64,000 bases of DNA from Nannobrachium achirus (GCA_963921795.1 OY997639.1:63729394-63793393), one strand, 5' to 3'; shown: positions 12,218 to 26,159, counted from the stretch's first letter. The notes: a model not told the origin generated them from the letters alone. Made by a program: numbers and translations.

Positions 12218-13194
12218 CCATTGACTTATAATGGGAGAAAGCAGAAATTCACATTCAAGTATTTTTCTTTCGCAAAGCATAGGGGCTACAGTTTCAAACC
12301 TTGCAGAGGAGATTCATAATGATTTTAAGAATAAATCAAAAAATAATTACATCACTCATCCTCATGGTGGCGCTATAACGGCCCACTTTACGTTTTGCCC
12401 CGTAACTCTTGAACCGTAGATCGGAAAATTAAAATTATTTTTTCCCTGGATTCCTTGGGTCAAGACGCATCTCTCGATATAGGCCACGCCCATTTGCGTA
12501 GGGATAGATTTTCCGCCATCTTGAATTTTCTCCAAAACACACTTTTTGCTCCTTTTCCTACATATTTTCTTCAAATGTCTTAAAAACCGGTACACTTGAT
12601 CTATGAAGCCACGCGATAAACATAGTCAAAGGATATTTCGATAGTCCGTACCGTTCGTTCGTAACGCGCTTCCAAACTTAGCGGGAGGGGCACGTTTCGC
12701 AAACAATAGCCATAAATCACAAACAATAGGTCGAGTCAACACCGAATTTCAACCACAGGTCGGGGGTGGCATACTCAACGGATCCCCAAAAGCATTTCCA
12801 CTTCGACCCCTAGGGGGCGTCACAAACGCGCGAAACGTAACCGTTTCGTGCCGGAACGCGTTTTTCACGGGGACCGACCCTCTCACAACGAAACGCGGAC
12901 GACTCGGCGGACGGTCTCGCGGTCCGAACCGCTGCACGAGGTCGCGCATTTATGGAGCTGCACTGCAGGCACACTTGTCAAAATTGACTCTGTCAATTCT
13001 AGTGTTGAATTTACAAGCGCACTCTCCCAAAGTTTGGCACGCTACTCCTCCCACAGTTTTTGCACCACACACTCGCGCCATATGTCAAATCGACCGGCTT
13101 ACGCGGGAATCGTGTGCTAGTAAGTTGCTAAGAGAAAGGTTCTATAGTTTAATTGATATTAATTTATTAGTGAATTAATTTTCCCCATTGACTT
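12218..13194. repeat. Array monomer 10 (subtype B)
   Basis: 977 bp. Subtype B in its first 200 bp; the rest is typical. Its cassette slot reads GTTGAATTTACAAGCGCACTC, as in monomer 1 near 2483. Confidence 0.75.
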
Positions 13195-14140
13195 ATAATG
13201 GGAATCGCATTCCATTATTTTTCTCTCGCAAACCATAGGGGCTACAGTTTCAAGACTTGGAGAGGAGGTTCATAATGATTTCAAGGATTTAATAAAAAAT
13301 AATAGTGTCATTTGGCCTCATGGTGGCGCTATAACAGCCCAGTTTACGTTTTGGCCTGTAACTGTTGAACCGTAGGTCGGAAAATTTAAATTATTTTTTC
13401 CCTGGATTCCTTGGGTCAAGACGCATCTCCCGATATAGGCCACGCCCATTTGCGCCAGGATAGATTTTCCGCCATCTTGAATTTTCTCCAAAACACACTT
13501 TTTGCTCCTTTTCCCACATATTTTCTTCAAATGTCTTAAAAACCGGTACACATGATCTATGAAGCCATGCGATAAACATAGTCAAAGGATATTTCGATAG
13601 TCCATACCGTTCGTTCGTAACGCGCTTCCAAAGTTAGCGGGAGGGGCCCGTTTGGCAAAAAATTGCCCTAACTCACAAACAAAAGGTCGAGTCAACACTG
13701 AATTTCAACCACAGGTCGCGGGTGGCATACTCAACAGATCCCCAAAAGCATTTCCACTTCGACCCCTAGGGGGCGTCACAAACGCGCGAAACGTAACCGT
13801 TTCGTGCCGGAACGCGTTTTTCACGGGGACCGACCCTCTCACAACAAAACGCAGACGACTCGGCGGACGGTCTCACGGTCAAAACCGCCGCACGAGGTCG
13901 CGCATTTATGGAGCTGCACTGCAGGCACACTTGTCAAAATTGACCGTGTCAATTCTAGTGTATGTATGTCCATGCTTTTCCCCAAAGTTTGACACGTTTC
14001 ACAGACCACAGTTTTTGCGCCACACACTCGCGCCATATGTCAAACCGACCGGGTTACTCGGGAATGGTGTGCTAGTAACTTGCTAAGAGAAAGGTTCTAT
14101 AGTTTAATTGATATTAATTTATTAGTGAATTAATTTTTCC
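13195..14140. repeat. Array monomer 11 (subtype A)
   Basis: 946 bp. It carries a TTGGCAAAAAATTGCCCTAAC variant at about 13650, shared with the next unit. Its cassette slot is reduced to TGTATGTATGTCCATGC. Confidence 0.75.
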
Positions 14141-15102
14141 CCATCGACTTATAATGGGACAATGCAAAAAGTCACATTCAAGTATTTTTCTCTCGCAAAC
14201 CATAGGGGCTACAGTTTCAAGAATTGGAGAGGAGGTTCAAAATGATTTCAAGGATTAAATAAAAAATAATAGTGTCATTTGGCCTCATGGTGGCGCTATA
14301 ACACCCCAGTTTACGTTTTGGCCTGTAACTGTTGAACTGTAGGTCGAAAAATTAAAATTATTTTTTCCCTGGATTCCTTGGGTCAAGACGCATCTCCCCA
14401 TATAGGCCACGCCCATTTGCGCCAGGATAGATTTTCCGCCATCTTGAATTTTCTCCAAAACACACTTTTTGCTCCTTTTCCTACATATTTTCTTCAAATG
14501 TCTTAAAAACCGGTACACATGATCTATGAAGCCACGCGATGAAGATATTCAAAGGATATTTCGATAGTCCGTACTGTTCGTTCGTAACGCGCTTCCAAAG
14601 TTAGCGGGAGGGGCACGTTTCACAAAAAATTGCCCTAACTCACAAACAAAAGGTCGAGTCGACACTAAATTTCAACCACAGGTCGCGGGTGGCATACTCA
14701 ACGGATCCCCAAAAGCATTTCCACTTCGACCCCTAGGGGGCGTCACAAACGCGCCAAACGAAACCGTTTCGTGCCAGAACGCGTTTTTCGAGGGGACCGA
14801 CCCTCTCACAACGAAACGCGGACGACTCGGCGGACGGTCTCACGGTCCGAACCGCCGCACGAGGTCTCGCATTTAGCGCGCTGCAGGCACACTTGTCAAA
14901 ATTGACTCTGTCAATTCTAGTTTAAGTCTGTCCATGCAATTCCCCAAAAGTTTGGCACGCTACTCCTCCCACAGTTTTTGCACCACACACTCGCGCCATA
15001 TGTCAAACCGACCGGGTTACTCGGGAATGGTGTGCTAGTAACTTGCTAAGAGAAAGGTTCTATAGTTTAATTGATATTAATTTATTAGTGAATTAATTTT
15101 CC
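14141..15102. repeat. Array monomer 12 (B/A hybrid)
   Basis: 962 bp. The landmark has one mismatch (CCATCGACTT). The first ~70 bp are subtype B (GACAATGCAAAAAGTCACA), then it changes to subtype A (GGATTAAATAAAAAATAATA). Confidence 0.75.
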
Positions 15103-16127
15103 CCATTGACTTATAATGGGAATTGCATACAATTATTTTTCTCTCGCAAACCATAGGGGCTACAGTTTCAAGACTCGGAGAGGAGGTTCATAATGATTTC
15201 AAGGATTAAATAAAAAATAATTGTGTCATTTGGCCTCATGGTGGCGCTATAACAGCCCAGTTTACGTTTTGGCCTGTAACTGTTGAACCGTAGGTCGGAA
15301 AATTAAAATTATTTTTTCCCTGGATTCCTTGGGTCATGACGCATCTCCCCATATAGGCCACGCCCATTTGCGTATGGGTAGATTTTCCGCCATCTTGAAT
15401 TTTCTCCAAAACACACTTTTTGCTCCTTTTCCTACATATTTTCTTCAAATGTCTTAAAAACCGGTACACATGATCTATGAAGCCACGCGATAAACATAGT
15501 CAAAGAATATTTCGATAGTCCATACCGTTCGCTCGTAACGCGCTTCCAAACTTAGCGGGAGGGGCACGTTTCGCAAACAATAGCCATAAATCACAAACAA
15601 TAGGAAGAGTCAACACTGAATTTCAACCACAGGTCGGGGGTGGCATACTCAACGGATCCCCAAAAGCATTTCCACTTCGACCCCTAGGGGGCGTCACAAA
15701 CGCGCCAAACGAAACCGTTTCGTGCCAGAACGCGTTTTTCGAGGGGACCGACCCTCTCACAACGAAACGCGGACGACTCGGCGGACGGTCTCACGGTCCG
15801 AACCGCCGCACGAGGTCGCGCATTTAGCGCGCTGCAGGCACACTTGTCAAAATTGACTCTGTCAATTCTAGTTAAGTGTGCCTATGCATAGCATGGGCAG
15901 ACTTATTGTTATCACTCATACTTAAGCCAGACATGGAGACACACACACATGTATTTCCCCAAAGTTTGGCACGCTACTCCTCCCACAGTTTTTGCACCAC
16001 ACACTCGCGCCATATGTCAAATCGACCGGCTTACGCGGGAATCGTGTGCTATCAACTTGCTAAGAGAAAGGTTCTATAGTTTAATTGATATGAATTTATT
16101 AAGAAATTAATTAACCCTTACCTGTCC
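15103..16127. repeat. Array monomer 13
   Basis: 1025 bp, subtype A. It carries the long cassette TATGCATAGCATGGGCAGAC at about 15884, nearly identical to monomer 0. Confidence 0.75.
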
Positions 16128-16736
16128 CCATTGACTTATAATGGGAATCGCATTCAATAATTTTTCTCTCGCAAACCATAGGGGCTACAGTTTCAAGACT
16201 CAGAGAGGAGGTTCATAATGATTACAAGGAATAAATAAAAAATAATAGCGTCATTTGGCCTCATGGTGGCGCTATAACAGCCCAGTGTACGTTTTGGCCT
16301 GTAACTGTTGAACCGTAGGTCGGAAAATTAAACTTATTTTTTCCCCGGATTCCTTGGGCCAAGACGCATCTCCCCATATAGGCCACGCCCATTTGCGCCA
16401 GGATAGATTTTCCGCCATCTTGAATTTTCTCCGAAACACACTTTTTGCTCCTTTTCCTACATATTTTCTTCAAATGTCTTAAAAACCGGTACACGTGATC
16501 TATGAAGCCACGCGATAAACATAGTCAAAGGATATTTCGATAGTCTATACCGTTCATTCGTAACGTGCTTCCAAAGTTAGCGGGAGGGGCCCGTTTTGCA
16601 AACAATAGCCATAAATCACAAACAAAAGGTCCATTCAACACTGAATTTCAACCACAGTTCGGGGGTGGCATACTCAACGAATCCCAAAAAGCATTTCCAC
16701 TTGGCCACATGGTGATTAATTAACCCTTACCTGTCC
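16128..16736. repeat. Array monomer 14 (short, 609 bp)
   Basis: A deleted unit that ends at GGCCACATGGTG and returns to ATTAATTAACCCTTACCTG. It is virtually identical to the first 600 bp of the next unit, so it looks like a recent duplication. Confidence 0.8.
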
Positions 16737-17644
16737 CCATTGACTTATAATGGGAATCGCATTCAATAATTTTTCTCTCGCAAACCATAGGGGCTACAGT
16801 TTCAAGACTCAGAGAGGAGGTTCATAATGATTACAAGGAATAAATAAAAAATAATAGCGTCATTTGGCCTCATGGTGGCGCTATAACAGCCCAGTGTACG
16901 TTTTGGCCTGTAACTGTTGAACCGTAGGTCGGAAAATTAAACTTATTTTTTCCCCGGATTCCTTGGGCCAAGACGCATCTCCCCATATAGGCCACGCCCA
17001 TTTGCGCCAGGATAGATTTTCCGCCATCTTGAATTTTCTCCGAAACACACTTTTTGCTCCTTTTCCTACATATTTTCTTCAAATGTCTTAAAAACCGGTA
17101 CACGTGATCTATGAAGCCACGCGATAAACATAGTCAAAGGATATTTCGATAGTCTATACCGTTCATTCGTAACGTGCTTCCAAAGTTAGCGGGAGGGGCC
17201 CGTTTTGCAAACAATAGCCATAAATCACAAACAAAAGGTCCATTCAACACTGAATTTCAACCACAGTTCGGGGGTGGCATACTCAACGAATCCCAAAAAG
17301 CATTTCCACTTGGCCACATGGTGGCGCTATAACGGACCGCTTGCCTCGTAACTCTTGAACCGTAGGTCACAGAATTACAATTCTTTTTTCCCTGGATTCC
17401 TTGTTAAGTGTGCCTATGCATAGCATGGGCAGACTTATTGTTATCACTCATACTTAAGCCAGACAGACATACACACATGGATTTCCCCAAAGTTTGGCAC
17501 GCTACTCCTCCCACAGTTTTTGCACCACACACTCGCGCCATATGTCAAATCGACCGGCTTACGCGGGAATCGTGTGCTAGTAACTTGCTAAGAGAAAGGT
17601 ACTATAGTTTAATTGATATGAATTTATTAGTGAATTAATTTTCC
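16737..17644. repeat. Array monomer 15 (twin of 14)
   Basis: Repeats monomer 14 and then carries a short subtype C piece (17313-17404). That piece breaks off at CCCTGGATTCCTTG and jumps to the long cassette TTAAGTGTGCCTATGCATAG. Confidence 0.8.
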
Positions 17645-18669
17645 CCATTGACTTATAATGGGAATCGCAAAACTCACATTCAATTATTTTTCTCTCGCAA
17701 ACCATAGGGGCTACAGTTTCAAGACTTGGAGAGGAGGTTCATAATGATTTCAAGGATTAAATAATAAATAATAGTGTCATTTGGCCTCATGGTGGCGCTA
17801 TAACAGCCCAGTTTACGTTTTGGCCTGTAACTGTTGAACCGTAGGTCGGAAAATGAAAATTCTTTTTTCCCTGGATTCCTTGGGTCATGACGCATCTCCC
17901 CATATAGGCCCCGCCCATTTGCGTAGGGCTAGATTTTCCGCCATTTTGAATTTTCTCCAAAACACACTTTTTGCTCCTTTTCCCACATATTTTCTTCAAA
18001 TGTCACAAAAAGCGGTACACATGATCTATGAACCCACCCGATGAACCTATTCAAGGGATATTTCGATAGTCCTTACCGTTCGTCCGTAACGCGATTCCAA
18101 AGTTAGCGGGAGGGGCCCGTTTCGCAAACAATAGCCATAAATAACAAACAAAAGGTCGGGTCAACACCGAATTTCACTTAAAGGTCGGGGGTGGCATACT
18201 CTACGTATCCCGTAAAGCATTTCCACTTCGACCCGTAGGGGGCGTCACAAGCGCGCGAAACGTAACCCTTTCGGGCCAAAACGCGTTTTTTCACGGGGAA
18301 CGACCCTCTCACAACGAAACGCAGACGACTCGGCGGACGGTCTCACGGTCCGAACCGCCGCACGAGGTCGCGCATTTAGCGAGCTGCACTGCAGGCACAC
18401 TTGTCAAAATTGACTCTGTCAATTCTAGTTAAGTGTGCCTATGCATAGCATGGGCAACTTATTGCAATCGCTCATATTTATGTATGTATGTATGTATGTC
18501 CATGCTTTTCCCCAAAGTTTGACACGTTTCACAGACCACAGTTTTTGCGCCACACACTCGCGCCATATGTCAAACCGACCGGGTTACTCGGGAATGGTGT
18601 GCTAGTAACTTGCTAAGAGAAAGGTTCTATAGTTTAATTGATATTAATTTATTAGTGAATTAATTTTCC
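17645..18669. repeat. Array monomer 16
   Basis: 1025 bp, subtype A. Its cassette carries TATGCATAGCATGGGCAAC plus (TATG)n at about 18478-18498, like monomer 8. Confidence 0.75.
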
Positions 18670-19436
18670 CCATTGACTTATAATGGGAATCGCATACAAT
18701 TATTTTTCTCTCGCAAACCATAGGGGCTACAGTTTCAAGACTCGGAGAGGAGGTTCATAATGATTTCAAGGATTAAATAAAAAATAATTGTGTCATTTGG
18801 CCTCATGGTGGCGCTATAACGGCCCACTTTACGTTTTGGCCTGTAACTCTTGAACCGTAGGTCGGAAAATTGAAATTATTTTTCCCTGGATTCCTTGGGT
18901 CGAGACGCATGTCCCCATATAGGCCACGCCCATTTGCGTATGGGTAGATTTTCCGCCATCTTGAATTTTCTCCAAAACACACTTTTTGCTCCTTTTCCTA
19001 CATATTTTCTTCAAATGTCTTAAAAACCGGTACACATGATCTATGAAGCCACGCGATAAACATAGTCAAAGGATATTTCGATAGTCCGTACCGTTCATTC
19101 GTAACGCGCTTCCAAACTTAGCGGGAGGGGCACGTTTCGCAAACAATAGCCATAAATCACAAACAACAGGTCGAGTCAACACTGAATTTCAACCATAGGT
19201 CATGGTGGCATACTCAACGGATCCCAAAAGCATTTCCACTTCGACCCCTAGGGGGCGTCACAAACGCGCGAAACGAAACCGTTTCGTGCCAGAACGCGTT
19301 TTTCGAGGGGACCGACCCTCTCGCGACGAAACGCGGACGACTCGGCGGACGGTCTCACGGTCCGAACCGCCGCACGAGGTCGCGCATTTAGCGCGCTGCA
19401 GGCACACTTGTCAAAATTGACTCTGTCAATTCTAGT
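18670..19436. repeat. Array monomer 17 (last, ends at cassette slot)
   Basis: The array ends exactly at TCAATTCTAGT (19426-19436), the same position where the variable cassette normally begins. A MITE fragment follows directly. Confidence 0.75.
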
Positions 19437-19700
19437 GTGAAACATTGTTTTCTCACTCAACAGTAAACAAACCAACATAAATTTTAAGTGTATAGAGGTA
19501 TCTGCACATTTCTAAAGTGCCAATTTAAGGACTTTTTAATACCCCTAAAATGACAAATTAAACATCGGCCAAATTGTCAAATATATAGAGGCAGAAATTG
19601 TGAAAATAGCCGATCTACATGCTCACAACGCCTCCGCATTGTGAGCATGTAGATCTGCTATTTTCACAATAGAATATTTTTTCATTTTTTGTTCAACTTT
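19437..19700. mobile_element. Truncated hAT-like MITE carrying a hairpin
   Basis: GTGAAACATTGTTTTCTCAC and the next 120 bp match 25750-25870, inside a complete element with target duplications (25704-26038). The terminal inverted repeats are missing here. The palindrome at 19597-19670 is intact. Confidence 0.6.
19597..19670. repeat. Palindrome copy 1 (~33-nt arms)
   Basis: ATTGTGAAAATAGCCGATCT at the left pairs with its complement at the right end with very few mismatches. The short loop region is near ACGCCTCCGC. It can form a cruciform in DNA or a long hairpin in RNA. It belongs to the family shared by several MITE types in the window. Confidence 0.9.
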
Positions 19701-19787
19701 CAACTTTCGACTTTCTCTGGTGGGAGTCGACGTGTGTAATGAAGTCGACTGAGTCGACTTGTCGACTTTTTCGTTAATGCCCTATGC

Positions 19788-19848
19788 CTCACACTACAGA
19801 AACAGGCCCTATGAGCCTCATGGCTCGGCACGGCAAACTATAATTAAG
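19788..19848. mobile_element. SINE fragment
   Basis: TGCCTCACACTACAGAAACA and CCTCATGGCTCGGCA match 22478-22545, next to a tRNA-like B box. It is a short fragment only. Confidence 0.5.
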
Positions 19849-19892
19849 TTAATAATGTTTTTTTTTCTTCTACAAATGTTAGGATATGTTCA

Positions 19893-20129
<237 letters not shown>

Positions 20130-20422
20130 TCAATGCTATTGCTGACACCGATCCTAGCGCCGTTACTATGACGATTCATCCGGGCAACATGAAATCCCGT
20201 CGCCAACGATGAATGGTAGCCGATCTGCAACGCATTGTGAGCTTGTAGATCTGCCATTTTTGGCTAATGTTCCCTCCATTAATCAATCATGGGCTTCAAG
20301 TGTTTAACTTAATAGTCCGTCGTACAACGGTGTCGTATGACGGAAATAGCAGATCCATAAGCTCCAAGGCATCACATGGGCCATTCCCAGGCAGCAAGCC
20401 ACTGTCACTAACACAACGGCTA

Positions 20423-20701
<279 letters not shown>

Positions 20702-20869
20702 TCAGGCTATTTGTCATATCTGCCCTGTGCAACTTCAAAGCCTAAAAGCCAAACAGAGATGGAATTTTTGTTCATAATATGAACAAAGATTATGTTCAGG
20801 ACGATTAATGACAATTAATCGTCAAGTGAAATTTCATAATAGCAACAGCCCTAGTGATCCTGTGACTTC

Positions 20870-21438
<569 letters not shown>

Positions 21439-21654
21439 CTAGTCACACACACACACACACACACACAGAAAGACATAGGTGGAAAGACAGGGAAGTTGAT
21501 TAGCGTACCATATAATTCTACTTTCTTATCAATTTGGTCTAACTCGACCAGATGATGATATAGATCTAACATCAACTTTACAACTTTAAATGACTTAATT
21601 AAACATTAAATTACATTATTAACACATAACGCATACATGTGTCATATTCTGCAC

Positions 21655-21845
21655 CAGTGGTTCTCAAAGTGGATTCCAGGGACTCTGTGGGTTCCTTTAG
21701 GGGGGTCTAAATGGACCCATACAAGTCTGTAACTCTGACAGTGTACAAATGGAACCAAATGAACCCGTCAGGGTTTATTTGGTTCTATTTGTACACTGTC
21801 AGAGTTAAGGGGAAACCTTGAAATTTGCAAGTTTGAGAAACACTG
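21655..21845. mobile_element. hAT-like MITE, CAGTGGTTCTCAAA family
   Basis: Starts CAGTGGTTCTCAAAGTGG and ends AGTTTGAGAAACACTG. Flanks are TTCTGCAC on the left and TTCTACAC on the right, an 8-bp duplication with one change. Inside is a long palindrome whose arms read TAACTCTGACAGTGTACAAA and its complement (about 21729-21806). 191 bp, in a dyrk1b intron. Confidence 0.8.
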
Positions 21846-21894
21846 TTCTACACTGTCAGGAGCACTAACTGGTTTGCATGGACGCCTGTTGTCA

Positions 21895-22239
<345 letters not shown>

Positions 22240-22369
22240 TCATTTCAACAATCCACGTTTCTGGTTTCAAGATCAGCAGCTGTAGTCAGGTGCAATGTTT
22301 TCAGTAAAACCATGTTAGAATGGAAATATACAGTAATCCATTACTGCATACCACATTATATGCTCTGAT

Positions 22370-22625
22370 GCAGCCTGACAGCGAGTCGTGGGTTCGATTC
22401 CCGAGCCCGACAACCTGTGTGTCACTCCCCGTCCCTGCGACATACTGTACTAGCAAGGGGGTGTACTTGTACATCAAGCTGCCTCACGCTACAGAAACAG
22501 GGAGATAGGCTCCTGCCCTATGGGCCTCATGGCTCGGCAAGGCTTGCTTACTTCTCCCCTCTCTCCCTCAAGCTTCCTGTCACTCTACACTCCACTATCA
22601 GAATAAAGGTAAACCCCCCCCCCCC
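22370..22625 (+). mobile_element. tRNA-derived SINE copy (partial)
   Basis: GGTTCGATTCC at 22391-22401 is an RNA polymerase III B box. The body GTGTCACTCCCCGTC is shared with the copy at 39353-39577. It ends near a C run at 22615-22627. No intact A box was identified, so it is probably 5'-truncated. Confidence 0.6.
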
Positions 22626-22999
22626 CCGCCAAACAAATACATAATAATAATAATATATATACTTCAATATTCATTTACTTTTAGCGAGTCATATCGTCAC
22701 CACAATATTAAATAATGTTATTATTGAATGTTTTCCCAATACTGTGCAGCCCTACTGTACACGCACACACAGAAAAGGTTTTAATACCAATATAAACCTT
22801 TAAAGAATGTCTTAAAATGAAGCTCAACTTCCATTTCAATTATTAGACTGTAGAGTGAAAGTGTGAATTGACTCTGGTGTGAGTAAACATTGCTGCAATT
22901 TACGCTGTTGACCACAGTGAGGTGCTGTGGCCTGACAGTCTATATTCAGAATCAGATGTATTTTTTGTCCAAGTACATACTTTAAAGCTATTTGACTCA

Positions 23000-23353
<354 letters not shown>

Positions 23354-23999
23354 TTATTATTATTATTATAGTTATCATAATTAATACATCATGGCTTATG
23401 AACTGATACTGGACCAATAGCCAATAACTACAAACACCAATTCCAGAGTTTGAGGTCACTCCCGAGATCCTTACCCTGACCTACACCAAAATGCCTGCAT
23501 TTTAAACTTTAACACCCTTATCATTTCAATGTAACCGTATACCTAAACAAAACCAGTTCTAACATAATGCCTAAACACAATGATTTTTAACCGTATACAG
23601 TAGCCTACCTAAAACCTAACCATCTCTACAATAATATCTGAAGACATTTTCCAAAGTGACTCTTTGCACACTTTTATTAAAACAACTAACATAACATGCA
23701 TTACATTACAATAATTGAGAAACCATCTCAATAAGCGATTGTAAACTCATGCAGCCAGGATTCCTGAAAGTGAGACTTGGATTAGATTATCAAGGAGATT
23801 TGTAATTGTTGTCAGTCAAAGTCTGTCCAGGAGATGGCGCTCCAACCTCTGAATAAACAAACAAATCCTTGTACCTCCTCTCACAGGTCCTACCCTGATA
23901 TTTTAGTGCCACTTCTGCATCATCTGATCCTGTTCTCTCTGGATCGGCCTTGTATTGCAGCTCATGTCTGAATTGAAGCTTGTTGTACGGGAGAGTGTT

Positions 24000-24181
24000 T
24001 TTTGAGGTCTTGTAGTCTAGAATTATTGAATGCTTTATTTTTGAAAAAAATCTTTGAATAAATGTATTTTCAAATTTTGCTTCTGGGGGGTCCCTGGAAC
24101 TAAATATTTTGAGATGGGGGGTCCGTGGCCAAATACATATCCTTTGGGGGTCCTCTACATGAAAAGGTTTGAGAACCACTG
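24000..24181. mobile_element. hAT-like MITE right end
   Basis: Repeated GGGGGTCC phrases lead to GGTTTGAGAACCACTG at 24166-24181, the terminal inverted repeat of the CAGTGGTTCTCAAA family. The left end was not located. Confidence 0.45.
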
Positions 24182-24415
24182 ACATAGTAGTTCAGTTAAG
24201 TGAAAAGGACTTTTTCTTTGACGATAGCTATAGCCAGATTGCTGACATAGAAACATAGGTTTTTCAAAAAATCTTAGAAGGATTCAAAAGACACTTATAG
24301 AATCGGGTCAAAATTTGCTATTTTTCAATAGCCAAAGCATAAAATAATGATACACAATAATGTTTACCCGTTCTAAATGGGTTAAGCACTGTTGGTCTGA
24401 CCAGTTCAACATTCA

Positions 24416-24480
24416 CCAGGTTAGCATTCACCAGTGTCAGCAGGTTAGCATTTCACCAGGTTAGCATTCACCAGCGTTAG
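24416..24480. repeat. Short tandem repeat CACCAGGTTAGCATT
   Basis: About four imperfect copies of a 15-bp unit. It lies in the dyrk1b intron between the exons at 23340 and 25039. Confidence 0.8.
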
Positions 24481-24846
24481 TTTTAATGAGGTTAAGGTTA
24501 GGTTTAGGTGTATCTCTGTCCCCCTGACTTTCGTCACCTCCGCGCAGCCAATCACAAGCTTCCGCTGCCTTAACCCAGTTGCTTTTTTGATACACTCGGA
24601 CTGAAAGACCTGCAAAAAACATTCTCCCCTCGTTGTATGGCTGCACTTGAAAGGGAGTCATCCGAAAGGGACTCCCGCTCAGCCTTAACTAAACCTTCTG
24701 TGGCAAATTAGTTGTCCAAATGTGTATCCTCCACTTCATGCTTAATATATAACTTAATTGTCCGACAAAAAATAACATTGCTGTACGACAAGATATATGT
24801 TGGGCTTAACCAACTTGAACCCCAGCATCATAATTCTGGGGCCAAT

Positions 24847-24915
24847 AATAGCATATCTAAAGGCTCACAACGCATCGCTGCGACTTGTTCTGAGCTTGTA
24901 GATCTGCTATTTTTC
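24847..24915. repeat. Palindrome copy, decayed
   Basis: GGCTCACAACGCATCGCTGCG and TGAGCTTGTAGATCTGCTAT match the shared palindrome, but the left arm is eroded. Confidence 0.65.
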
Positions 24916-25030
24916 CGATGTAGAGGGAACAAGAGCACACCAAGTATCGTGTAACTCCTGTCCGATCTTACTGAGTAGAGAAGGTTTTAAGTGGTGTGAC
25001 GGCTGTCGACGGGGGCTGTGTGTGTGCTCA

Positions 25031-25600
<570 letters not shown>

Positions 25601-25703
25601 CAGAAGTTTAAAAAAAATAGGTATTGGCATACTCAATGTTAAGTTACTTGGGATCAGGGTAAAAAAAAAAAAACTCTGATCGGAACATCCCTACATTTTA
25701 CAC

Positions 25704-26038
25704 CAATGGTTCTTAACCTGTGGGTCGGGACCCCCAGATAATTAGCCTAATGTGAAACATTGTTTTCTCACTCAACAGTAGACAAAACAACACAAAGTTT
25801 AAGTGTATAGACTATAGAGGGTATGTGCACATTTCTAAAGTGACAATTTAAGGACTTTTTAATACAAATATTAGAGGCAGAAATTGTGAAAAATAGCCGA
25901 TCTACATGCTCACGAGTCGCAACGCGAGGCGCTGTGAGCATGTAGATCTGCTATTTTCACAATAGAACCATGTTATACAAAAAGTAATTCGTCAACTCTT
26001 AGTGCTTGTCATCATTTAAAATATGATGAGAACCACTG
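25704..26038. mobile_element. Complete hAT-like MITE with 8-bp TSD and hairpin
   Basis: Starts CAATGGTTCTTAACCTG and ends ATGAGAACCACTG. It is flanked on both sides by TTTTACAC (25696-25703 and 26039-26046), a perfect 8-bp duplication. It is 335 bp and carries palindrome copy 25883-25963. The element at 19437-19700 is a truncated relative. Confidence 0.87.
25883..25963. repeat. Palindrome copy 4
   Basis: Arms ATTGTGAAAAATAGCCGATC and complement; loop region near CGAGTCGCAACGCGAGGCGC. The stem is well paired. Confidence 0.88.
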
Positions 26039-26159
26039 TTTTACACTAAATCTTTACAACTGTGTTTCAACATTAGTACATGTACTGCCAATTGTCAAAT
26101 ATAAATGTAAGTATGTGTATGACTGGTACAAGCCCACCCATCTGCATCAACCTCAGGTA

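Larger units (their letters stand above)
979..19436. repeat. Tandem array of ~960-bp non-coding monomer
   Basis: The landmark CCATTGACTTATAATGGG recurs at 1321, 2664, 3631, 4593, 7768, 8729, 10132, 11153, 12218, 13195, 14141 (one mismatch), 15103, 16128, 16737, 17645 and 18670. The commonest spacing is 946-1025 bp. Every full unit carries the same ordered blocks: TATAATGGG, then GGTGGCGCTATAAC, ACGCATCTCCCCATATAGG, CCGCCATCTTGAATTTTCTC, CGACCCCTAGGGGGCGTCAC, GTTTTTCACGGGGACCGACC, TTGTCAAAATTGACTCTGTC and CACGCTACTCCTCCCAC. The array is broken at 5214-6775 and ends at 19436. No unit encodes a recognisable protein. A 77-codon minus-strand frame recurs in most units simply because the units are alike. 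This is best called a satellite or macrosatellite-like array of unknown origin. Confidence 0.9.

Noticed and set aside
1454..19035. A ~77-codon minus-strand reading frame (MYRFLRHLKKICRKRSKKC...) repeated in nearly every array monomer
   Set aside because: It is present because the monomers are alike. Differences among copies hit all codon positions, it has no domain, several copies are truncated or use different starts, and the plus strand is open over parts of the same block.
22384..22412. A tRNA gene
   Set aside because: Only the B box and one arm are tRNA-like. No cloverleaf was seen, and the body matches another dispersed copy, so it is a SINE.
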